Positions 33,689 to 64,000 of a stretch of 64,000 nt of DNA are shown in pieces. This stretch comes from Paracentrotus lividus. Lineage: Eukaryota; Echinodermata; Echinoidea; Camarodonta; Echinidae. The DNA is taken from the NCBI GenBank assembly GCA_940671915.1, contig CALNVZ010003426.1, forward strand, positions 33,722,731 to 33,786,730, read 5' to 3'. A program made the position numbers and the translations under genes. The notes beneath the pieces were generated by a model that did not search any database, was not told the DNA's origin, and saw only the letters and a list, made by a program, of their open reading frames with translations. The number at the start of each line of letters is the position of its first letter. The first letter of the stretch is position 1.

Positions 33689-34194
33689 ATTTACAATCAT
33701 CACAACGTTTAATTTGATTGATCGCTTAATGGTCACAGAAAGACATTGCCAGGGCCAGTAATACACCAACAAGAGCATTACATGTAGATATGTCTTTATG
33801 TGTTTGGAAATCTAGCCATTGTTAGGTCGGCCTATGTAGTCCACATGATATTGTTCATTTCATTCTCAATTCCGGTAAACTGTTAAAAATGAACTCAGTA
33901 ATAATGCAAAAATCAAATTCACTTACTCAGATTGTTATCATATGTATATTCCTTGACACTAAATCCGTAACTCCATATAGAAATATTGTTGATATAATAA
34001 TTCGTATCTAATTCAACTTCATGACAAGCGATAGATCGTTGTAAATGTTGTGCTTGTTAAAAATATCCCAATTTCAGCACAGAGTTCATTTGTGTGCATG
34101 TATAGAGTACGTCATATTTGTTCAGTAATACGAAATCTACGCTCAATTTTTGATATTTACTTCTAACATGGGGTGTGGCAGTGTTTACCACTAT

Positions 34195-34196
<2 letters not shown>
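33689..34196. repeat. Duplicated intergenic sequence with a local 150-bp repeat
   Basis: 33,689-34,030 aligns to 17,300-17,650. From about 34,041 to 34,190 the sequence repeats 32,873-33,024 (TGTAAATGTTGTGCTTG to GTGTGGCAGTGTTTACC) nearly exactly, a segment found only once in block A. Confidence 0.8.
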
Positions 34197-34227
<31 letters not shown>

Positions 34228-34270
34228 GCACTCTCTCTCTCTATCTCTCTTTCCCCTTCTCTCTCTTGAG
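34197..34270. repeat. (CT)n microsatellite
   Basis: CT tract equivalent to 18,121-18,266, followed by TTGAGGTCCCTTCTGTCTGA as in the other copies. Confidence 0.9.
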
Positions 34271-34588
34271 GTCCCTTCTGTCTGACTCTAGTCTCTATCT
34301 CATCTCTTCTGAAAGGACCATCAATATAAATATTATTATCATTTTTAATATATCACAATATGCAAAACCAGCAAGATGAGCTAATAAAACATTACTTTTG
34401 ACACATTGAACACCACTGTGGGGTTTTCTTGTGTGTGTGTGTGGGTGAGTGTGTGTTTTTTTTTTGTGGATTTTCTGATATGATACACTTATCGCGCACT
34501 CGCTTGCTCCCACCTCTCTGTCTTGATATCCCTTATGTCTTATTCCCGTCCGTTTCTCCCCCTTTAAGAGTCCTTTGTCTGTCACTCT

Positions 34589-34636
<48 letters not shown>

Positions 34637-35770
34637 ACTCACCCACTCCTTCCCTCTCCATAACTCTTTATTTCTCTCTCTTTCTTTCTTACTCTCTTCA
34701 GGTCCCTTTTGTCTGACTCTTGTTTCTTTCTTATCTCTTCTCAAAGGAACATCAACATAAGACAATACATCACAATATGGAGAATAAATATTTTTTTGCA
34801 ATGCCAATAAAATAGCTTATTATTTTTGAAACATATTGTGCCCAGTAACCTCACAGGCAAAGATTTTTTTTTCACATTTTTTCCATATTTTTTTCTCTCA
34901 AGTTTTCTTTGATGAAGAAATGCCATTCAAAATATGTAACCCTAACAGGTTTGTGTACAATATATATAATAACAATCTAGTTTATTATAATATCCATGCT
35001 TTAATTTCTCATCGGTGCGTATGGGCCCGGTGTAATACAACCAGACAGTACACACAATGGGAAACAGTACCGCTTGTAAATTTTCAGACGATCACTATCA
35101 CCCTAGTACATTCATTACTAATTCAAATTGGCAACAATATACATGGTTAACATAACTCCAAATTGTCAAAATTGTTATTATAATTTAGAAGTGGTGGCCA
35201 CTTTTCCAGGTAATAATACAAGGATTTTTAAAAAGAAATTAATTTACAACCATGTACAATGAAGTACCATATAAGTATTTCATAAATGAATGCACTACAG
35301 TGGATGTCCTTAGCTACATACCTAATCACTCGATCTACGAATAAAACTGCTACTTATAATCAGAGACGATTGCAATTTCTTTCAAAACCAAGTTTAAATC
35401 AAGAAAAGGCAATATTTGCAACAATTTCATTCTACCACTCTCTATTTCTAATATCAGTATTGCACACACACAAAATGTATACTGTCAATTAAACACAAAA
35501 TTGAACATGGATTCAAACACTAAAGGCTAAATGGCTCTAATTAACACACACACAACCCCAGTGACAAACGAATATATGGATTAAATCAAGTGCGGAAAGG
35601 AATTTCAACTTAATACGAAATATGCATATTCTTATTAACAAACTGTGAAGACTTGAATAAAATTAGTCTGTAAAGGGTTTCACTTTAAAAGCCTTAAATT
35701 TACGCTGGACTTTTCTCAAATTATTTATAAGTGGATTGATTGAAATAAATAAGCTCTTATGGCCGGATCA
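34271..35770. other. Unit-boundary sequence, copy 3
   Basis: Aligns to 18,267-19,140 and 19,954-20,572, without the hAT-like insertion. It includes (GT)n at 34,431-34,455 and (CT)n at 34,592-34,635. It is the last recognisable piece of the duplicated unit, with similarity fading after about 35,830. No gene is seen. Confidence 0.7.
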
Positions 35771-37775
35771 AACAAATACCCACAATGAGGCATGATCTAA
35801 ATTAATCAAGTTACAATTTAAAATATTTAAAATCACATTAATACGCAGCATTGTAAAATTATTTCATTATAGAATTGCATACACCCTCTACAAAGCCCAT
35901 ACAATATCCAAGGCTAAAATACTCTTATCTCTTCCATCTAATTAATTTCAAATCCCTTCCTCAGAACTAGAAAGACATAAACCAATTTATATTTCTGTGG
36001 GGTTTACAAGCTTCATACCATGTATGGTGCTGGCCAGTAATGTGTTAACTTTTAATCTATTAAGTGTATAAAATTTAATAGTTTCATTTGAATATGCTAA
36101 TTGTGATTCTTGGTACCACATAAACACAAACTGGGATAGCATATATTTGCAAAGATTCAGATGCATGTTGAAACTGAGTGCACATGTATGATCTAGAGTA
36201 AATGAAAAATATGGTCATATAAATAAGTATTGTCTAGTTTGAATATACGAATGATGCTTGCTAACAATAACACAAATCCAATATTATTTACTTCTTTCTC
36301 ATAAAAGGCACATGCAAGAATTTCTTTCTCAAACATTTCCCATAAATTGTTTAAACTACAATAAATTAACAAAGATAATTTTCATCACTACTCATAACCA
36401 CTCCGTAAACAACCTAATGATTTGATACAATTCAGGGAGCTTCACAAACATCTAAATAGAACATTTAGACTATTATTTATGGAAGGAAGGGGAAGGGACA
36501 TTAACATGGTCATGGAATATCAGGGGTGGAAGGGCAAGACAATTCCTTGTTGTTCTGAAGGGGGAAAAGGGTGTCTTTCTAAATGTAGGCTAGAGTTTTT
36601 TTAATTTAGATTTCTGATTGAAGACAAAATAAAACCTCTTGATATATAAACTGGGCTTTAAAACCAATGTTTTCATGAATACAGGAATAATAAACTCAAC
36701 ATTGTCTTGCACCTAGAATTCTACCTTAATTATGAGGAGACAAAGATGTCATGAATATCAGTGATGTATTTATACATATCTGGGCATAAACCTTGCAAAG
36801 GCTCCAACCATTATTAATCAAATTCTTTTATCTGGTAGATTTACTCAAATAAAGCAATATAAGGAAGCATATAAACAAAAACAAACTCTACATACTAAAT
36901 ATACTTGGCTGATATTAAAGCATATATATAATATATGCAAGTGAAACATAAGATATAGTTCTATTTCTGAGCAGTGTTGACGTGTTAGTGTAAATGACAG
37001 AGTATACTCATATAGTACCACACTATGGATCTATGAAAACATTCTTGTGTATTTACGACACAGTCTATGGATATATAACTTCATCAATTCACAATTATGG
37101 ATATAACTTAAGAGAATTCACAACAAATTTGGTTTAAATTTTAATATAACTGATTAACTGTAGAACACCTCACTCACAGGTAACCTCAAACTAGCCAATT
37201 AAACCACTTTAAAAACTTGCCACGCAAAATAAAAAGGTCATAAAACTTGTTACAAACACACAATTTTTTTCAGGGAAACAAAATGAAACAGAGGATAAAT
37301 TGCTAACATCAACCTGTTAATATATATAACAACTCGCTACGGACAACTATTCAAACTATTAAATGCAAATATATATATATGTATACTGATTTCAAACGAA
37401 CGGACAATGCTTCATAACAGCTAGCTAGTTATGGTTAAACAATGCTATCAGACAAAAGGTTAGGAATGGTTAATACTGTCAATGAAAGATACTTTAAAAT
37501 ATTCATCATGAAAACGTGCGTGTTACCTCTATTGCCGCAAAAAGACAAGTCATCAAAAATACCAACGATTAATTAGAAACACCACCATACAAGACATCTC
37601 ACATTGTAACCGATACAAATGAACACCACATTTATAGTTACTATGTGACATTTGTTTCAAGAGCACTTCTGTACTATATATAACTATCTAGGCAGTGACC
37701 ACTTGACTTTATATCATATTTATATATATAGTCATTACACATCAGTATTATTGTAGGATTGTCGTACTTATTGAG
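35771..37775. other. AT-rich stretch, nothing recognised
   Basis: No ORF above about 60 residues with meaningful composition. No repeat family shared with the rest of the window was recognised, apart from 35,771-35,830, which matches 26,350-26,425. Transition between the duplicated region and the HIPK locus. Confidence 0.5.
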
Positions 37776-37957
37776 AGAGATGTAGAGAGGGGAGATGGGA
37801 ATAAAGAGAGCTAAAGAGAAAGAAACCGAGAAAGCGAACGAGAGAAAGGGGGAAAGGGAGATAGAGACATGGATTTTGAGTGATAAAGTGAGAAATGTGA
37901 TAAAGTGAGAAATGTGATAAAGTGAGAAATATGAAGAGAAAATGGTAAGAGAGGAGA

Positions 37958-37990
<33 letters not shown>

Positions 37991-38010
37991 AAAGATAGAA
38001 ATGAAAAAGT
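37776..38010. repeat. Purine-rich (GA)n tract
   Basis: GA-rich low-complexity sequence with GTGATAAAGTGAGAAAT repeated about three times (37,878-37,930) and a pure (GA)n run at 37,963-37,990. Confidence 0.9.
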
Positions 38011-41000
38011 AAAAGGGGAGGGGCAAATTCCTTACAATCAAAATGATTTTAACTTTCAATATTAACCCATTTTGTTTCCGTTAACGACATTAGTAAGTCT
38101 ATCTTTAATCCTCATCTGCTTTCAATTTGTTCCCTATGTCATAAGAATTTTACAGTACCTCCAAACTCCAAAAATTATACACAACAAATAGTATATTTTG
38201 AATTACAAGCACATACATCCCAAATTCATTGTTGATTATTCAATTCATGACATTCATATCAGTGTAAAATAACATCCTATAAATTCAATTGAACCTCTTT
38301 GTGGATTAGAAAAGGGAAAATAGCAGTTATCTTTGAAAATTATCAACAAATTCATTTCGAAAAAAGTCAACACACACCAATCAAGGTTATTAAAGCCCCG
38401 CACAAAATCTGTTGTGCCATTGCTAGAAATATCATATCAATTTGGAAGCCTATTATAGTTTCTCTCAATGTCTCTACATTGTACTTACACAAACAAAACA
38501 AAAAGCCTCACAAAACCTGTCAAATTCAATCAATGCTAAAAATTCTACAAACACCAATATATATATCTCTAAAGAAAAACAAAAAAAAATCACAGCCTTA
38601 TTTGACTTTGATAATTAATTTCTTGAATCTACATAACACAAAGAAAAAAAAAATAGTTCCAAAACAGAAACAAACAAATTTTAATTGTGGCAAAACTGCA
38701 ATTGTATTCATATAACAGAGAGATAAACAGTTGAACGTCAATGAGACCAATCATTTCTCAAATGACGCTGAACTTTTCAATACCTAGAAAAAGAACAATT
38801 CACAAACATGATAACCCCTTCCTAAAAATTTGCATATACACAATTTATGCAAACATTTATATATTTATATATATATATATATATTTATGTATTTATATAT
38901 ATACTTGTAGTGACAGACGACTCAATGATGTGCGACAATAAGATATCTTTCAAACTACACCATCCAATGTGTACCCTCTAATTCTTCGCTCACACATATA
39001 CAAGTCCAGGCACACATTCAATAAGATACTGAAAACACAGTTCTGATAACAGTTTACACTTTTCATAGATTTTAGCACCTCAAAAAAACTATCGACATGA
39101 ATGAATATCATACAGGCAATATCCCGCATACCGGATATAGAGAAAAAATATATACTAAACGTCCAGCCATGATTATAAGAATGATGGTACAAGCTCAAAT
39201 TTGTAAAAGAACTAAGAAATTCAATGGTGATGTAATACCATATCTTTTCCTACAGTGCTTAAAAGCTAAGAAAATGTTAATCTATGCATGAAATACAATC
39301 AAACCATTTCAAATCAAACAAATAAGTACACATTAGACTTTCAAAGTCACTAAAAGAAACACTCTGATAACTATTTGTATATGTACAACATCAGCTTGAA
39401 AACTGTTCAATTTGGAATGATAGTAAGGGGGCCATTGTCCATTTATTTCAGGTGGACATACACATTCAAAAAAGATCAAAATACGTTTCAAATTTTTGTA
39501 TTTACAGGACGAATTAGTTGATAATTTAGAAAGTTTCATTTACAATTATATTCACAAGCAGGGAAAAGAAAAAATTTACAGTATTATTTTATTCACAGGT
39601 AGAATGAAGTGTCATATTAACAGTTTTCATAATATTCACAAATTGGGAAGAAATTAAAATTTATCCTAGGATTTTGACTATATGTCTTTTCCATTAAAAA
39701 AAAGGGACAGGAAAACTCTTCAAAAGTATGAACCTAATCCAATTAGTAAAATCTTTTTTGACTTAGTTTAAGTGGATAAAAAATTATAAACAAGCTTAAC
39801 AATTGTGCTAAAATTGAAATAATTGGTCATAACTTGCAGAATTAAAAATGAATTTGCTTGGAATTGGTAAAAATTACTAAGTATGTGAAGAAGCATGTGT
39901 ATTATAGCGCCAGTAATAATGCAGGTTACATATTAAAACCAAGGCTACGCTAAGACTAATAAAATTCTTTTCCAATCGAAAAAACACTGAAGATTGAGAA
40001 CTATATTCTATTCGAGCTCAACTCAAATAACATCATTTCAAAGGGAAAAAGTTCCACTTATTTTCAGACAAACCTTCTGAGAAAGACATAACACAAGCTA
40101 GATATCCTATTGAAATTCAATTTCTATACTGGAACTCTCTAAGGACTACCAAACAAATTCAAAATTTAAAAATACTATTCCTACACACGTACAGCAAGAT
40201 GATACCAGCAAAACATGCAATACCTCAAAAAAGGTTGAAAATTTTTCCTTTCCCAAATTCTCTAGCAAAAATAGTTATTCTCTATGTTTACAAACTTCAT
40301 CCTCCACAAAATGTACAAATTTTATTCACAAAAATGGTTCATTTAGTTTCTTCACAAAATCCATCAAATTCACACAAAACCACTGAAATAATGACAGTAT
40401 TATACCAATCACGAATCAAGAAATATGAAAAAACAATTCTTAGTTGACATATTTGGTAAACTACCAAAAAAAATCTTCACGTATGTACTGCATCTTTTGT
40501 ACAACTTTGAGAACAAGAAAAAAAAGAAAGAAAAATATCACTTTTGGTATCAATACATGTCTTCTTTATATTTTGCATTCAAACATTCAAATGTAAATAC
40601 TCCCAATTAGAACACACAAAAGAACAATAAAACGTTCAAATGCCCATGACAAAACTTCCATGCCACAATTTACAAAAATATTTAGATTATCTAAAATATC
40701 AAACACTTCTTAGCAAAAATGTTGAGTATATTCCCAATATCCAAATCCTACACACATACATGTAGCGAGCATATGACAATGATTATGAATAAATGACAAA
40801 TATGCAAGTATTAAAACTACTCAATGACTTGAAGTAAATTTTGGATAATGCTATGCAAACTTGAAGACAGAAAATATCACAATTAGTTATGCTTTTAACC
40901 GTGTAGCACCTGGTAAATTCAAATTTATCAACATTTTTATCTTCTCTATAGAAATAACTTTTGTGACTTTCGTCCAAAGAAACACAACTATCCATGCCTA

Positions 41001-42738
41001 GCCTCAAAGTCGAGGATCAATTCAAACAATTTCATGACAAAAAAAAATCATGTTATCCTGATAATTCATTGCGGCAATTTCTACGATACGAGATCAAATA
41101 ACGAAATCGATATCTGAATATCAGTGCATGAAATGTTAAATAAACATTTTTTCATACAATCCGCATCAATATATCTGAGGGAGACGAGACCTCACTCCGT
41201 AATTTCTATGTCTATAACACAAAAAAGACCATCTTAACTATGAAAGAACAAAATAAGAACAGCAGGAAAGTTTTTGCCTGTAAATACATGCTTTTAAAGC
41301 TTCTCAAATACATAGGGAGGAACACATATGTCACTATCATTTTATATACAGGCAATGAGGTATATGTTAAAAAGGCAAAAAAAATATATATATTGCAAAA
41401 CGCATACTTTGATACAAAGATAGGGTTAAATAAAAACAATAAAGCTAAAGGGTTTAAAGTTTAAAAAGAAGTTATAATAAAATGTATGACTTTTCTTAGC
41501 CGCATAGCATATAAAAGCTTAAAACCGAGCTAAAATCTTCAAACACAGTAAGAACAAAAAAAAAGAGTGTCCATGCAAAATTTGAGAATAAAAGTAAGTG
41601 CAATGCATGGGCTCTAAGTAAAAACATGCAACAAAGTGTATATGCTTCAGTCACTTTACCGACTACACCAAACATTACCAAGAACGAGAAGAAATTAGTC
41701 AAATTTGGTGTAAAATGACTGAGACATAGCAGAGGCAATAAGCTCTGGCTTACTGAAAACTAGGCCCTGCTTTTTTTCCAGGGATATAATAAATGATGGT
41801 ACGGCAAGACAAGCATCGGGTGAACCAGCTGCACTCTGCTTTATCATTGTTTGGTCTTTCCATGTGTAATAAACTTAATTCGGCAACTATGGGGAATTGG
41901 AACAGGATCACTATTAAACAATTTTCCTACCACATATTATCTAAAACAGCGCTCATATTACACGGGGTTTCGGAGATTCCTGAGCTAGTGAAATATCCCC
42001 TAAGGGTCCATTATTCTCATTCTGTAAGACATGTAGTTTACGTTTTGATTACTACCTATTATAATTTTAATACAAGTTTCAATTAGATATTAAATTTACT
42101 TCTGTATTTCATTACACCAAGTACCAATGTTGTCACACATCTAATTGTATCTTTTAATTACAATACTAAAAATATCAGCTTCACCACATTATCATGCCCT
42201 TCAGAATAGAATTTACAAATAAAAGAAGATCTTTGTTCCCTATTTCAAGTTTATGAGAACCCCCAACAATATAAAAAACTTCAAATCCCTTTTACATTTT
42301 AAAACTGATAAATATGATCGGTCAAAAACAAAGCCTGCTGCTCGTAGAAAAAAAAAATCAGCTATTACTCAAGCAGAGCAAAATGCAATTTCATATGCTT
42401 TAGGAAGCAGATGATGGCAATTAATTATGCTAAAGACAAGTATTCAAAACAAAATCACTTTCCTTGCAATATCATACTTTGGTATAATCGATTGAGCCTA
42501 TGATGAGGCATAATAAATCAAACTCATTTCTTCCCTAGTCTCAAAAAAAGTTACTAATGTCAATAGACGTAACCACTCCCTCCTTGATCATGTTGATTTC
42601 GGTTAGTTTTATCAATGTTCTTTGCAATTGGTGAAGCGTTAGGCATCCCTTGTAAGGCATCACCCTGACCCGCCTGGAAGAAGCCCATCCATCCTGTCAG
42701 ATATGCAGCTGGGACAGCTTGTCTTGCACCATCAGAAG
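38011..42738 (-). other. Candidate HIPK 3' UTR and downstream sequence
   Basis: Adjoins the HIPK stop codon at 42,739. It has no supported ORF and no transposon ends recognised. The plus strand is conspicuously rich in A and CA, so the minus-strand transcript would be U-rich, as is common for long 3' UTRs. HIPK genes in other animals often have multi-kilobase 3' UTRs (family knowledge). Where the transcript ends cannot be told from sequence alone. Confidence 0.35.

Positions 42739-64000
<21,262 letters not shown>

Overview
The window is intron-rich, AT-rich animal DNA with an 809-base assembly gap. There are no operons, and coding exons are short and scattered among many mobile elements. A HIPK-type kinase gene, a tandemly repeated death-domain gene and a dense set of inverted-repeat DNA transposons fit a marine invertebrate deuterostome. 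An echinoderm such as a sea urchin is most likely, because that lineage has greatly expanded death-domain families. The organism call is inference; no sequence here is uniquely diagnostic.

Left half (1 to about 35,800): a tandem segmental duplication. Block A (1-20,572) and block B (about 26,490-35,770) are colinear. Each carries one minus-strand gene whose 5' exon (13,422-13,701; 32,175-32,454) and 3' exon (2,846-3,116; 29,208-29,478) each encode a death-domain-like fold. Both copies are open. Comparing the copies exposes transposon insertions present in one and absent from the other, so many element ends and target duplications are read directly against an empty site. The TA-target insertions are 1,123-2,496, 6,050-12,021 and 15,096-17,075. 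The TAA/TTA-target insertions are 12,118-12,350, 12,374-12,606 and 13,840-14,859. The hAT-like insertions are 19,141-19,945 and 33,049-33,681. A long-inverted-repeat element sits at 29,863-30,936. The 6-kb element carries a roughly 1.6-kb minisatellite with a 41-bp unit. Between the blocks (20,573-26,349) is a nested stack: an hAT-like element inside a small TAA-target element, with two further elements inside the hAT-like one. It is followed by another TAA-target element that contains the gap.

Centre (35,800-42,738): no coding exons seen. The part next to the HIPK stop codon is A-rich on the plus strand, so U-rich on the HIPK transcript, and could be a long 3' UTR.

Right half (42,739-64,000): the 3' portion of a HIPK gene on the minus strand. 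Eleven exons with consistent splice phases encode 988 residues, from the kinase C-lobe to the C-terminus, including the SUMO-interaction motif. Exons for the N-terminus and most of the kinase domain were not found and presumably lie beyond 64,000. The introns hold purine-rich tracts, small inverted-repeat elements, a tRNA-derived SINE-like sequence, a probable LINE 3' end, and decayed copies of the ends of two kinase exons with their splice donors.

The two genes are functionally unrelated as far as the sequence shows. Death-domain proteins act in apoptosis and innate signalling scaffolds; HIPKs are nuclear kinases regulating transcription and stress responses.
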